Source of the DNA: Microbulbifer sp. VAAF005
GTDB lineage: Bacteria; Pseudomonadota; Gammaproteobacteria; Pseudomonadales; Cellvibrionaceae
Direction of reading: 5' to 3'
DNA: 64,000 bases
Assembly (NCBI RefSeq): GCF_030012985.1
Contig: NZ_CP120233.1
Span: forward strand, 4,521,001-4,585,000
In this document: positions 29,363 through 39,015 of the stretch, one piece after another
Layout: the number at the start of each line of letters is the position of its first letter
How positions within the stretch are numbered: position 1 is the first letter of the stretch
The notes under the pieces: model-generated
Seen by the model: only the letters and a program-made list of their open reading frames with translations
Told to the model about the DNA's origin: nothing
The model's database searches: none
Made by a program: the position numbers and the translations under genes

Positions 29363-31426
29363 TTAGAAGCGGTAAGTAGCAGATACGCCGACGTTGCGAG
29401 GCTCAACAATTGCTACGTAGCCATCGGGGTAGCGATCCCCAACTGGCTCAAGAGTCAAGTAACCCTCTTCGTCAAATACGTTGTTGATATAAGCAGAGAT
29501 GCTCCAGTCCTGGCCTTCATAGTTAGCATTCAGGCGTGTCAAAACGTAATCGCCAGCAACTCTCTCTTCGGTATTGGTAAAGTCACCGTAGTATTCACCC
29601 ACATAATTTGCAGAGATACCGACGTTGAGCGCATCGGTAACCCAGAACTTTGTGCCCAGATTTGCAGTAATGTTGGGCGCAGAGTTGAGCTCATTGCCAT
29701 CGGCATCAGAGTAGTCAGTACCGGCATCAGTAATTTCAGTTTCCAGCAAGCCAAGCCCGGCACGCAATTCCCATGATGGAGTCAGCATGGCGACTGCTTC
29801 AAGTTCCATACCGTAAGTCTCAACTTCGTCCATATTGACGATAACACGGGAAGAACTCAGGGCCTGGTAGCCGGAGTAGTCGTTAAAGAACAGGTTACCA
29901 CTCAGGTTGATGGTGCCGTTAGCCAGGGAGCTACGTACTGCCAGCTCGTAGGTGTTAACGGTTTCTTCATCGTAGTAGTAATAGTCTTCTGCAGCGAAGT
30001 TAAGGGCGCCACCTCCGGCGTTGTAGCCTTTGCGGGCACTGGCAGAAACAACTGTGTCCTCAGTCAGATCGTATTGCAGGGCGAGTTTAGGCAGGGTGGT
30101 GGTTTTGTCGGTTTCGTCTGGGTCCAGCCCCGCGATCAAGTAGCCATTATTGAAATTGAAGTCACGACTTTGCTCTTCATTCTCCACACGCAGGCCACTG
30201 ATCAGGTTCAATCGGTCAGTCAGTGCGTAGGTTACTTCACCATAAATAGCGGTAGAGGAGCTCTCGTCATCGCCGAAATAAATGGTGCTGCCGCTGCTGT
30301 CAAACTCCTGCTCTCTCTCGAAGTGCGCAAATCCGATAAAGCCGTGCAGGGTGTCACTGGTGAGGCCAAAATTCAGCTTTGCGTCGATAGTGGTATTTTG
30401 CTCGTCCATGCGAACATACTGTTGGCTGCTGGCATCTTCTTCGTAGGAATCAAAGCCCCACTGGTAATCCATATAGGCTGCCAGGACCTCGATAGAAATA
30501 TCATCGCTGATTTGGTAGTCCACTTTTGCGCTGGTGGTTATGGATTCGGTGTCCATGTCGCGATAGAAATAAGTTTCGTAGTCATCAACACCGGTCAGGG
30601 TGTAGTACATACGGCCGGTATTTCCGTCTTCACTGTTAGTGGACACAGTAAACAGTGTTTTCAATTTTTCAGTAGGGGTCCACAACAACTTGCCTTTTAG
30701 GCGCTGGGTTTCCAGGGTGTTCAGGTCGAAGTCAGCGGGGTTGCCCTCGTACTCTTGAGCATTGCTGATAGTGTCGCCAGTGAGCTGTTGGGCAGTGAGG
30801 CGGAATGCTAGGGTGTCTTCAACGATCGGACCGGAAATCATACCGGAAGTATCGATGTAACCGTCCTGATCGCGGTAGCCAACGCGAGCTGCACCTTCCC
30901 AGTCGAAGCTCGGGTCTTTGGTTTTGATATAGACGGAACCGGCAATGCTGTTACGGCCGTTGCTGGTGGACTGGGGGCCGCGAAAGACTTCAATTTGCTC
31001 CACATCCCAAATACCGGAGTCGCCAGTAAGGTCTGCGACAAAAGGCTCGGCAACACCATCAATAAGTGTAGAAACTCGGGTTTTTGCACCACCGGAGAAA
31101 GAGTTAAAGCCAGTGGCTGAACCGTTGCCGGACACACCGCGAATATCTGGGGTGGCACCAGAAAGTACTACTACGTTAGAGATATTGGATACCGCATCAG
31201 TGATGCTCAGGTGCTGCATGCTATTTAAGGTTTCTTCGGTAATTACGGATACAGAAGAAGTGGTTTCCTTGAGGGAACGCTCTGTTTTCTCACCAATAAC
31301 AATGACGTTTTCCATTGCTTGCGGTGCATTGTCATCCTTTTTCTCATCTGCAGCTAATACGGCAGTACTTAGTGAGGCAACAATAGCAAGCGAAACGGCG
31401 TTGCTGAGAAGGTGGCGTTTAAACAT
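29363..31426 (-). CDS. TonB-dependent outer-membrane receptor
   Basis: 687 residues with a signal peptide ending AVLAA, a TonB-box-like segment (ENVIVIG) and a plug domain (SVSVITEETLNSM, GVSGNGSATGF, DVEQIEVFRGPQS, NSIAGSVYIKTKDP). A 22-strand type barrel ends in VGVSATYRF with terminal Phe. It takes up a ligand across the outer membrane using TonB energy. A Fur box lies between it and the divergent DUF3325-like/PepSY pair, so an iron chelate is the likely substrate. The exact siderophore cannot be read. Confidence 0.92.
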   Translation of the reverse strand: MFKRHLLSNAVSLAIVASLSTAVLAADEKKDDNAPQAMENVIVIGEKTERSLKETTSSVSVITEETLNSMQHLSITDAVSNISNVVVLSGATPDIRGVSGNGSATGFNSFSGGAKTRVSTLIDGVAEPFVADLTGDSGIWDVEQIEVFRGPQSTSNGRNSIAGSVYIKTKDPSFDWEGAARVGYRDQDGYIDTSGMISGPIVEDTLAFRLTAQQLTGDTISNAQEYEGNPADFDLNTLETQRLKGKLLWTPTEKLKTLFTVSTNSEDGNTGRMYYTLTGVDDYETYFYRDMDTESITTSAKVDYQISDDISIEVLAAYMDYQWGFDSYEEDASSQQYVRMDEQNTTIDAKLNFGLTSDTLHGFIGFAHFEREQEFDSSGSTIYFGDDESSSTAIYGEVTYALTDRLNLISGLRVENEEQSRDFNFNNGYLIAGLDPDETDKTTTLPKLALQYDLTEDTVVSASARKGYNAGGGALNFAAEDYYYYDEETVNTYELAVRSSLANGTINLSGNLFFNDYSGYQALSSSRVIVNMDEVETYGMELEAVAMLTPSWELRAGLGLLETEITDAGTDYSDADGNELNSAPNITANLGTKFWVTDALNVGISANYVGEYYGDFTNTEERVAGDYVLTRLNANYEGQDWSISAYINNVFDEEGYLTLEPVGDRYPDGYVAIVEPRNVGVSATYRF

Positions 31427-31482
31427 GGCGTAATCCCTAGCAATATAAAGAAGTCAGAACGACAAAGAAGATCGGCACGGAA

Positions 31483-31501
31483 TATAATGCTAATCATTCT
31501 T
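31483..31501. promoter_or_regulatory. Fur box
   Basis: TATAATGCTAATCATTCTT matches the 19-base Fur consensus GATAATGATAATCATTATC at about 15 positions. It sits 57 bases upstream of the TonB-receptor start and 146 bases upstream of the divergent membrane gene, so it can repress both under iron-replete conditions. Confidence 0.7.
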
Positions 31502-31646
31502 ATTTGCAAATATAAGAATACCGAAATAAACTTCTAATATTCTTACTTTGAGCATCGGCTTGTGTTTCAACGATTGGTCAATGCTTAGTAACCAGTCTGC
31601 TACCCCTTTGGTAGTAGTACTTCTAATTCTTAAGTGAAAACTAGAA

Positions 31647-32237
31647 ATGTATTCCTCAGTTTTAACAGGATTCGGACTACTTGGTTGTATTCTTGCGTCC
31701 TCTGTCTTTTATTTGGGGTGTCCCAACCAACAGTGGCGTGAGCAGAGGCCGATCCAGTTTTACCCCGCTCTCCTCACCTGTCTTGCGCTTCTCGTTATCT
31801 CATGGGTGCTTTTCCATCAAAGTTTTTCGGCAATGTCCGCGTCCTTTACACTTCTTAGCACAACTATGTTAGCTCTGGGGTTGCTGCCTTTTAGTGGTGT
31901 GCTGGATAAGCCGGGCAAAGTTCTGGCAAAGAAAAAGAAGCGTATTCAAAAAGGATTAGAAGGCTATAAGCCCCAGTGGTGGGTAAAAAGCCTTTGTGCA
32001 GTTTTCTTCGGATTGTCGATCGCGATTGCCATTTCCGGATTGATTGCCTTATGGGGCCCTGGAGATGTAGCGGTCGACGATAGAAGCCAATTTGTGATGT
32101 GGATAATTACCCCTATCTGGCTAACTTTGGTGAGTTTGGTGTATCTATTCATCAATGTAAGACGCATGTTGTCCCTCTACCTGGGGCTAAATTTGGTGCT
32201 GTTTACCCTGTTGTGGATCGCGAGATCCGGAGGCTGA
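31647..32237 (+). CDS. DUF3325-like iron-uptake membrane protein
   Basis: 196 residues with about six hydrophobic segments. The N-terminal half (GLLGCILASSVFYLG, then two helices) resembles DUF3325 proteins that sit beside PepSY reductase-type proteins in siderophore operons. The second half, after a basic KKKKRIQKG linker, adds two or three helices. It ends 4 bases before the PepSY gene, so they form one transcript, divergent from the TonB receptor and probably Fur-controlled. Function at the molecular level is unknown. Confidence 0.7.
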   Translation: MYSSVLTGFGLLGCILASSVFYLGCPNQQWREQRPIQFYPALLTCLALLVISWVLFHQSFSAMSASFTLLSTTMLALGLLPFSGVLDKPGKVLAKKKKRIQKGLEGYKPQWWVKSLCAVFFGLSIAIAISGLIALWGPGDVAVDDRSQFVMWIITPIWLTLVSLVYLFINVRRMLSLYLGLNLVLFTLLWIARSGG

Positions 32238-32241
32238 GGCT

Positions 32242-33876
32242 ATGCGTGTTGAACTGATCAAAACTTATAAGAGCGTGCATACCTGGACCGGTATTCTTGC
32301 AGGCCTGTTTCTATATATCGCTTTTGTCGCTGGTGCCCTGACTATGTTTAAAGGGCCGCTCAATCAATGGGCCCTACAACCTGAGACTACCCTGCCAAGT
32401 ATTTCTGTCGAAAAGTATGACAGCCTTATTACAGAGGTTTTACAGGCGCATCCTGAGGCCGCAAAGCGAATGACAGTTCACCTGCCGCTAGCTGGATTGC
32501 AGGTGGCGCCGGTGAGCTGGGAAATAGAAGATGAAGTAACCCATGATCACACTCTCTGGTATGCCAGTTTCGATGGAAATGGGAAGCTGATCACTCAGAG
32601 CTTTACCGTTTCTGCGATTGGTGAATTTGTTGACCATTTACATCGCACCGGCGGTATTCCCGGTGGCGAAGGCCATGATGCTTTCGGTACCTATGTATTG
32701 GGTGTTGTGGCGGCACTGTATTTTATTGCGCTGGTTTCTGGCTTGATTATTTTCCTGCCAACCTGGTTTAAGGATTTATTGGTACTCCGAAAGGGTAAGA
32801 ACCGCAAGCGCTACTGGCTGGATTTCCACAATGTGCTGGGGATTACTTCCTTACCGTTCCACCTGATCATCGCCTTTACCGCCTTTGTGTTTGCTTTCCA
32901 TGACCCGCTTTATGATGCCCTGCGCGTGACGGCCTACGGCGACTCGCCCATGTTCACTCGGCCCGCCCCCCAAGAAGTTAAGAGCTTTTCCGAGCTAGTG
33001 CCGATTGCCGAGTTAGAAACTGCGATCCAGGAGTGGGAATCCAAATTCCAGATGGCGGAAATCCTTTATATAAATTTGGATACCCGCTCACCGCGTATGC
33101 GTGTAGGTGGAATCATGCATGGCGAGGTGGTGCGCGGTGCGGAGTATGCCTATGTACTAGGCAACCCTTATTTGAGCGAGATTCCTTATAGCAGCTTTAT
33201 GCCGAGCAACTTTAATGGCTACAGTGGCACAGTAATGAGCATTTTCTCCCTGCACTTTGGCAGTTTTGGTGGAAATGCAGTGCGTTGGGTGTATTTCGTG
33301 CTCGGGATTATGGGGGCACTGATCTTTTTTACTGGCAATCTATTGTGGATTGAAAGCCGCCGTAAAAAACGCAGGGCGCAGGGAGCTCTGCCGGTACAAA
33401 CAACCTCATCAATGGTAATGGCAAGGCTCACAGTGGGCGTTGGTCTGGGCACTATTTTGGGTATCGCCGCCAGTATGCTGGCGGTTAAGTGGTTGCCCCA
33501 TGCGCAAGTGGATATTGAATTTTGGCAGAAAACCACTTATTACACAGGCTTTTTATTTGCGGTGGCTTGGGCATTTGTTCGTCGTCCCATGGCCGCTGCT
33601 CGGCAGCTCCTTGTTTTTTGTGCCGCTGCTATCTTCCTGATACCAATTAGCTCGCTTATCAAAGGCGAGTTGCTGGGAGCTGCCACTCAGGTCTGGGCAG
33701 TGGACTTTGTTGCGCTATTGCTAGGTGTATCACTTGCTTTACTTTCAGTTCATCTTTGCAAGAGGCAGGCAAAAATCGAACCGGACAGTGTCTGGTCTGA
33801 GCTGGTGGAGAGCCCCGTAACAGAAAGCAGTATTCCAACTCCTCTGCCTAATTCTCATCCACAGGCATCGAGTTAA
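32242..33876 (+). CDS. PepSY-associated membrane protein (iron uptake)
   Basis: 544 residues. It opens with the typical YKSVHTWTGILAGLFLYIAF helix, has a periplasmic PepSY region, then GGEGHDAFGTYVLGVVAALYF and the conserved WLDFHNVLGITSLPFHLIIAFTAFVFAF helix pair. Three further helices end the protein. Conserved His residues in the helices suggest heme ligation and a role as an inner-membrane ferric-siderophore reductase, known for relatives such as FsrB-type proteins. It is translationally close to the preceding gene and followed by a terminator. Confidence 0.85.
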   Translation: MRVELIKTYKSVHTWTGILAGLFLYIAFVAGALTMFKGPLNQWALQPETTLPSISVEKYDSLITEVLQAHPEAAKRMTVHLPLAGLQVAPVSWEIEDEVTHDHTLWYASFDGNGKLITQSFTVSAIGEFVDHLHRTGGIPGGEGHDAFGTYVLGVVAALYFIALVSGLIIFLPTWFKDLLVLRKGKNRKRYWLDFHNVLGITSLPFHLIIAFTAFVFAFHDPLYDALRVTAYGDSPMFTRPAPQEVKSFSELVPIAELETAIQEWESKFQMAEILYINLDTRSPRMRVGGIMHGEVVRGAEYAYVLGNPYLSEIPYSSFMPSNFNGYSGTVMSIFSLHFGSFGGNAVRWVYFVLGIMGALIFFTGNLLWIESRRKKRRAQGALPVQTTSSMVMARLTVGVGLGTILGIAASMLAVKWLPHAQVDIEFWQKTTYYTGFLFAVAWAFVRRPMAAARQLLVFCAAAIFLIPISSLIKGELLGAATQVWAVDFVALLLGVSLALLSVHLCKRQAKIEPDSVWSELVESPVTESSIPTPLPNSHPQASS

Positions 33877-34359
33877 CAGGATTGGTTAAAGAAAGGGCTC
33901 TATTCAGGGCCCTTTTTATTGCACTCGCAAGTTTCATTTTAAGAGTTGGCAGAATGTACAAGTGCTGCCATAAATACAGGCATTTTTTCCTCCCTACATA
34001 TACTCCAACCTGACAACTAAACTTTTTACCGCTATTTGATGAGGCGGAGGTTCCACCTGGAAAGGCACTTTCTTCCCAGTCGCTCACAACTAATCTCTCA
34101 TAGAGAAAGTATCCTTTTTCATTAATACTGACTTCAGCATCGTTTTATTACTCAAGAAGTATCGCAATATTGTTGTTTGTATGCGAAGTAGTATGAGTTT
34201 GACTTATGAAGCCAGTCATTCAACTGTTACCGCCCGCCCCTAAGTGGCCTATGCTATGCGCCACGACCTCAATATTTGTTCTACTCAATGATGCTGCGTT
34301 CTTGAAAAAATCGTCGTAAAAGCTTTCGAGCTGGACCTGTCATCTTTAAGGAGTATTAG
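33877..34359. other. intergenic region before the curlin array
   Basis: About 480 bases with the terminator at 33894-33917 and the leader of curlin gene B. A 79-codon minus-strand frame (34087-33848) overlaps the terminator and has no support. Confidence 0.4.
33894..33917 (+). terminator. rho-independent terminator
   Basis: AGGGCTC and GGGCCCT pair around TATTCA and are followed by five T, 18 bases after the PepSY gene. Confidence 0.85.
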
Positions 34360-35448
34360 ATGAGCATGTACAGACCTGTTGCAGCAACTGTTTTATTCTC
34401 AATGATTGGAACTGCCGCTCTTGCCGCAGACCACACCTATGATGTCCTTCAGATAGGATCGGGTAATACCGCTAACTCAGATCAAAGTGACAATTCTGCT
34501 GTTGGTGATACGGTTATCCAAGTTCAGGTGGGTGATGATAATGAGGTGAATGCAACCCAGAACCTATTTACTTCCTTCAGTTTGATTCAACAATCACAGG
34601 TGGGTGATAGTAATTATATTGAGGCAACCCAAGCCGGCTCAGTTTTTTCAAGCATTCTAGTAGAGCAAATTGGTGATAATAACTCAGCGACACCCGCGCA
34701 GGAGTTTGCCGAGTTAAGTACTATTTTGATAGTGCAGATTGGGGATAATCATGAAGCCTCATTTACTCAAACAAATACACTGAATGAGTTTATTGGTATT
34801 GTTCAGGTGGGAGATACTAACGTTCTGAATGTATCGCAGACTGGCTCAGCAGCAAACTCTATCTCTATGCATCAAGAAGGTAGTGCACAGAGTGCGGCAG
34901 TGACACAAACTGCAAGTGTAGGGAATAGTATTACCACTGAGCAATATGGAAGTTCCAATACGTTAAATATAAGTCATACTCTTGCCTTTGACTCTACTGC
35001 AATTGTTGCTCAGGATGGTACAGGCAATAGCGCAAATACTCTTCAACAATCTATCGGGCACTACAGTGAAATTCGCCAGGAAGGCGAAGGCATGGATGCC
35101 TGGCACTCTCAGACTGGTGTCTACAACGAGGCATACTCTCAGCAATTTGGCGAATCAAACAGTGTAGATATTACTCAAAGCGGAGAGTTTGGTGTTGTTT
35201 ATACGGAACAGCATGGCAGCACCAATACTGCTGAAATAGATCAGGCAGGTGCCTTTAATAGTGTAGATATTATGCAATTAGGGGGATCAGGAAACTCTGT
35301 AATGGTCACTCAGCTGGCTAGCTTTAATGCCAGCTCCACTTCCCAGCTAGGAAACTCAAATCAGATCACTCTTACACAAGCCAACGCTAATAATAGTGTG
35401 TCTACTACTCAAGTAGGAGACGGTAATGTGGGTATGTTAACTCAGTAA
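34360..35448 (+). CDS. curlin-repeat protein B
   Basis: ATG 34360 follows TAAGGAG. 362 residues: signal peptide ending ALAAD, then about 14 curlin-type repeats of 22-23 residues (VQVGDDNEVNATQ, EQIGDNNSATPAQ, QLGNSNQITLTQ). Each has the inward-facing Gln and Asn of curlin rungs. Compared with CsgA (five rungs) this would be a much longer solenoid. It is the first of five genes in a tight run and is the most diverged at its C-terminus, so it may be a nucleator or a distinct subunit; that is inference. Confidence 0.85.
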   Translation: MSMYRPVAATVLFSMIGTAALAADHTYDVLQIGSGNTANSDQSDNSAVGDTVIQVQVGDDNEVNATQNLFTSFSLIQQSQVGDSNYIEATQAGSVFSSILVEQIGDNNSATPAQEFAELSTILIVQIGDNHEASFTQTNTLNEFIGIVQVGDTNVLNVSQTGSAANSISMHQEGSAQSAAVTQTASVGNSITTEQYGSSNTLNISHTLAFDSTAIVAQDGTGNSANTLQQSIGHYSEIRQEGEGMDAWHSQTGVYNEAYSQQFGESNSVDITQSGEFGVVYTEQHGSTNTAEIDQAGAFNSVDIMQLGGSGNSVMVTQLASFNASSTSQLGNSNQITLTQANANNSVSTTQVGDGNVGMLTQ

Positions 35449-35558
35449 ATTATAGGTTCGAGTGCTGAAGTGATAAGGGGCATATCTGTCACATTCTTTG
35501 GCTCTGTAAAAAAATAGCGGCGGCAAGCCTAATTGCCTGCTGCTTTAAGGAGTTAGTG

Positions 35559-36584
35559 ATGAATTCGTTCAAGCCTATTTCGGTGGGTATTTTAGCTGCG
35601 ATGGTTAGCGCTTTTTCAGTGGCTGCTGATAACACTTATGAGCTTATCCAAATTGGTAATGGTAATACCGCGTCGGCGGATCAGAGTGAGATAACGGTAG
35701 TTGGCAGTACCGTCATTCAGGTACAAATTGGCAATTCTAATGATGCTCAGGTAACACAGGAAGGCTTGACTATATCTAGTACAGTTATCCAACGACAAGT
35801 TGGTATCGCCAACATGTCAAATGTACTGCAGGAAGGTGCGATATCTACGACCTCTACAGTTGCTCAATATGGAGAAAGTAATACTGGTAATTCCCAGCAG
35901 TTTGATACGGAGGGAGATATAAGTGATATTTTCCAGGTGGGTTCCAGTAATACCATGCTCGTTGAGCAAGACAGTAGTCTTAATAATTCCATAAGTATTG
36001 GCCAGTTAGGGGTAAATAACATGGGGTTTGGCTCTCAGAAGAATGCATCTGGTAATGTGGGAGTGATGGTTCAGGTGGGTGAGAATCTCAACTTTATTCT
36101 GAGTCAGAATGCTGGTGAGATGAATACTGCAATAGGCTTTCAGGCCGGTAACTTACACGGAATGTCTATTAACCAGAATTTGGCCTCGGCATCTAACTCT
36201 GTAGGGATTCAAGCAGGTGGGAATAATAATAGTGCGGAGTCGCGACAGGTAGGTTTAGGACATGATAGTTTTATCTTCCAAAATGGTACCAATCTTGGAG
36301 CCCTAACTGAACAAGAGGGGTTATTTAGTACCGCGTATACGGAACAGTTTGGTGGAATAAACACGGCCATAACGCTACAGACTGTTGGGTTTAACACTGC
36401 AGAAACACTCCAGTTTAGTGGTTTACTCAATGAATCTTTAATATTGCAATTTAGCGGATTTAATACAGCGGCTGCTGTCCAAACTGGAGCCAGCAATTCT
36501 ACAAGACTTAGCCAAACAACAGGCGGAAATCTTGCAGGTTCTGCCCAGTATGGTGATAACAATACGGTATTGGGTCTTCAGTAG
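35559..36584 (+). CDS. curlin-repeat protein C
   Basis: ATG 35559 has AAGGAG upstream and is preferred to the adjacent GTG. 341 residues: signal peptide ending SVAAD, the family N-terminus (NTYELIQIGNGNTASADQSE) and about 13 curlin-type repeats. The C-terminal third (TEQFGGINTAITLQ, LQFSGLLNESLIL, NSTRLSQTTGGN, YGDNNTVLGLQ) is shared with proteins D, E and F, showing recent tandem duplication. Upstream, a GC-rich hairpin (GCGGCGGC paired with GCCTGCTGC) may pause or process the transcript. Confidence 0.85.
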   Translation: MNSFKPISVGILAAMVSAFSVAADNTYELIQIGNGNTASADQSEITVVGSTVIQVQIGNSNDAQVTQEGLTISSTVIQRQVGIANMSNVLQEGAISTTSTVAQYGESNTGNSQQFDTEGDISDIFQVGSSNTMLVEQDSSLNNSISIGQLGVNNMGFGSQKNASGNVGVMVQVGENLNFILSQNAGEMNTAIGFQAGNLHGMSINQNLASASNSVGIQAGGNNNSAESRQVGLGHDSFIFQNGTNLGALTEQEGLFSTAYTEQFGGINTAITLQTVGFNTAETLQFSGLLNESLILQFSGFNTAAAVQTGASNSTRLSQTTGGNLAGSAQYGDNNTVLGLQ

Positions 36585-36689
36585 CGTATTGATTTTAAAT
36601 TCATTAGGAGATCCAGCCTCCCTCATTATATGGGGAGGCTGTCTAAAACTCACAATATGAGACAATTTTTTCTCCCAAAGGGTTTAGTG

Positions 36690-37781
36690 ATGACTAAATT
36701 TGAGCCTCTCTCGGTAGGTGTGTTACTTGTGCTAGCCAGTGTATCCTCTGTAGCTGCCGATAACACCTATAACCTCATTCAAGTGGGGTCAGGAAATACA
36801 GCAATGGGTGAGCAAAGCGATCCCAGTGTTACCAATAGCCTAATTAGCCAAACGCAAATAGGGAATAACAATGATACTACTGGAGAGCAGCAATCATTTA
36901 CCGAATCTAGCGAAATAGTTGTAGTTCAGTTGGGTCAAGGTAATACCGCAGAAGTTGAGCAAAGCGCTTCTGTTTTAACCAGTATCACAGTTACACAGAT
37001 TGGTTCGAATAATTTTTCAATTATTTCACAAGATGGGGTCTTACTATCTACCATTGATTCCGTACAGCTAGGAGACGGTAATGTCAACGGTCTTGTTCAA
37101 GATAGCACTTTAGGAAGTATTATAAATATCGTGAGCATTGGTGATGGTAATAATGCTAATGTGGCACAAAATTCCAGTGTGGATATTTCTGCCAGAGGAA
37201 TAACTTTAGGTGATTCAAGTAGTATAACAATTACCCAGGAGTCTGGTCAGGTGAATTCGGCAAGTGGATTTCAGTTTGGGTCAATGAATACTCTATCACT
37301 TACTCAGAACGGTGGGGCTGGTAATGCTGAGGTTACAGTGCAAACGGGAAATGCACTAAATGCTCAGACATTTCAGATTTCTGCTAATGGTTCTCGTTCA
37401 TTTATCTATCAAAATAATAATAATAATTCTTTTGAAAGTCGTCAGGAAAATGTGGGTAACGTTAGTATTGGATTCCAAAATGGAACCAGCTTAGAAGGAA
37501 TTCAGAATCAGATTGGTAACTTTAGTAGGGGGTTTATCCAGCAATTTGGTGGGCTGAATTTTGCTGAGCTTGCTCAGGGTGGTGATTTTAGCACTTCAGA
37601 GATCTTGCAGTTTAGCGGGCTTCTCAATAATGCAGTTGTTGTGCAGCTGGATGCATTTAATACTGTCGGTGTGATACAGACCGGTGATACAAACTCTACC
37701 CGCCTCAGTCAGGCTACAGTGGGAAATTTTGCTACCTCTGCACAGTTTGGTGATAGTAATACTATTTTGGGACTTCAATAA
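36690..37781 (+). CDS. curlin-repeat protein D
   Basis: ATG 36690 gives the family signal peptide (MTKFEPLSVGVLLVLASVSS); an upstream extension to 36630 would bury it. 363 residues of curlin-type repeats, beginning NTYNLIQVGSGNTAMGEQSD and ending NSTRLSQATVGNF, GDSNTILGLQ. The closest relative is protein E. A strong hairpin (AGCCTCCC with GGGGAGGCT, about 36614-36641) precedes it without a T run, so it looks like an mRNA-processing or stabilising element rather than a terminator. Confidence 0.85.
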   Translation: MTKFEPLSVGVLLVLASVSSVAADNTYNLIQVGSGNTAMGEQSDPSVTNSLISQTQIGNNNDTTGEQQSFTESSEIVVVQLGQGNTAEVEQSASVLTSITVTQIGSNNFSIISQDGVLLSTIDSVQLGDGNVNGLVQDSTLGSIINIVSIGDGNNANVAQNSSVDISARGITLGDSSSITITQESGQVNSASGFQFGSMNTLSLTQNGGAGNAEVTVQTGNALNAQTFQISANGSRSFIYQNNNNNSFESRQENVGNVSIGFQNGTSLEGIQNQIGNFSRGFIQQFGGLNFAELAQGGDFSTSEILQFSGLLNNAVVVQLDAFNTVGVIQTGDTNSTRLSQATVGNFATSAQFGDSNTILGLQ

Positions 37782-37884
37782 CTTTATTGATTTCAAGCAA
37801 CTTAAGTAAATCTATCTCTTCCATTTCTTGCGGAAGTTGTCTGGATTCAGGGTTTTAAGCTGAGTTTGATCTTTTAAGGGAATT

Positions 37885-38982
37885 ATGATGACTGTATTGA
37901 AACCTGTTTTAGTAGGAATTCTGGCTGTTGTGGCCAATACGGTTTCAGTGGCTGCTGAAAACACCTATAACCTGATACAGGTCGGATCGGGAAATATGGC
38001 AACGGGTGAGCAAGGTGATTTAACGGTTAGTAATAGCCAGATTAGCCAGATACAGATTGGTAATGACAATGAGGTGACAGGTGAGCAGCAGTTGTTTACC
38101 GAGTCTAGTGAGATTTATCAGTTACAGCTGGGTGCCAGTAACTCTACCGAATCTAACCAGAGCGCAGCTATATCGTCCACCATTACCATTATACAGATTG
38201 GGAACAACAATAGTGCCGAAAATATCGGTCAAACGGGTACTGCACAATCGAGTATTGCTATTACACAAGTTGGTACCAATAACGATGTTGGCTCGTCTCA
38301 AGCCGGCGTGGTAGCTGGAGATATTAGCGCAATTTTAATTGGTGACGGCAATAACTCAAGTTTAACACAGGATAGCAGTGTCAGTGACTCTATAAGAGTA
38401 ACGATAATTGGCGATTCCAATAGAAGTGGAGTATCACAAAATATTGGTTTTGAGAATTCTGTAGTTAATTTTCAGTTTGGGTCTAGAAATGATTCGAATG
38501 TTGATCAGAATTTAGGGGTGGCCAATAGTGTTCTTGTTGTGCAGTCGGGTAATGAATTGCGTTCTTTTGTAGCTCAGAGTACAGCTGCGAGTTCGTCCTC
38601 ACTTGTGAGTCAAAAAAATACCGCAAACTCTTATGCAGTTAGGCAAGAGAATATAGGTAATTTAAGTGTTGGAGTTCAGGACGGTATTGGTCTGGACGCC
38701 ATGCAGGATCAAATAGGTAATTTTAGTGCTGGGTTAGTCCAGCAGTTTGGAGCTTTAAATTTTGCTGAATTGGCTCAAAGTGGAGATTTTAGTACATCAG
38801 AGATGCTGCAATTGAGTGGATTTCGTAACAATGCTTTTGTTTTGCAGCTGGAGGCATTCAATACTGCTATTGCAACACAGGCTGGGGATACGAACTCTAC
38901 CCGTTTGAGTCAGGCTACAGTGGGGAATTTGGCTAATTCCTCCCAGTTTGGTGACAACAATACAGTTTTGGGGCTTCAGTAA
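37885..38982 (+). CDS. curlin-repeat protein E
   Basis: ATG 37885 (or 37888) follows TTTAAGGGAA. 365 residues, signal peptide ending SVAAE, then about 15 curlin-type repeats. Very similar to D in its first repeats (NTYNLIQVGSGNMATGEQGD, TGEQQLFTESSEIYQ) and in its end (FSAGLVQQFGALNFAELAQ, NTVLGLQ). The middle repeats diverge more, as expected if the ends interact with other subunits. Only 33 bases separate it from protein F. Confidence 0.85.
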   Translation: MMTVLKPVLVGILAVVANTVSVAAENTYNLIQVGSGNMATGEQGDLTVSNSQISQIQIGNDNEVTGEQQLFTESSEIYQLQLGASNSTESNQSAAISSTITIIQIGNNNSAENIGQTGTAQSSIAITQVGTNNDVGSSQAGVVAGDISAILIGDGNNSSLTQDSSVSDSIRVTIIGDSNRSGVSQNIGFENSVVNFQFGSRNDSNVDQNLGVANSVLVVQSGNELRSFVAQSTAASSSSLVSQKNTANSYAVRQENIGNLSVGVQDGIGLDAMQDQIGNFSAGLVQQFGALNFAELAQSGDFSTSEMLQLSGFRNNAFVLQLEAFNTAIATQAGDTNSTRLSQATVGNLANSSQFGDNNTVLGLQ

Positions 38983-39015
38983 TCAATATTGTCAGATGAA
39001 AGGGAGTAACCGCTC

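Noticed and set aside
33848..34087. 79-codon minus-strand frame
   Set aside because: Overlaps the terminator of the PepSY gene and shows no family features.
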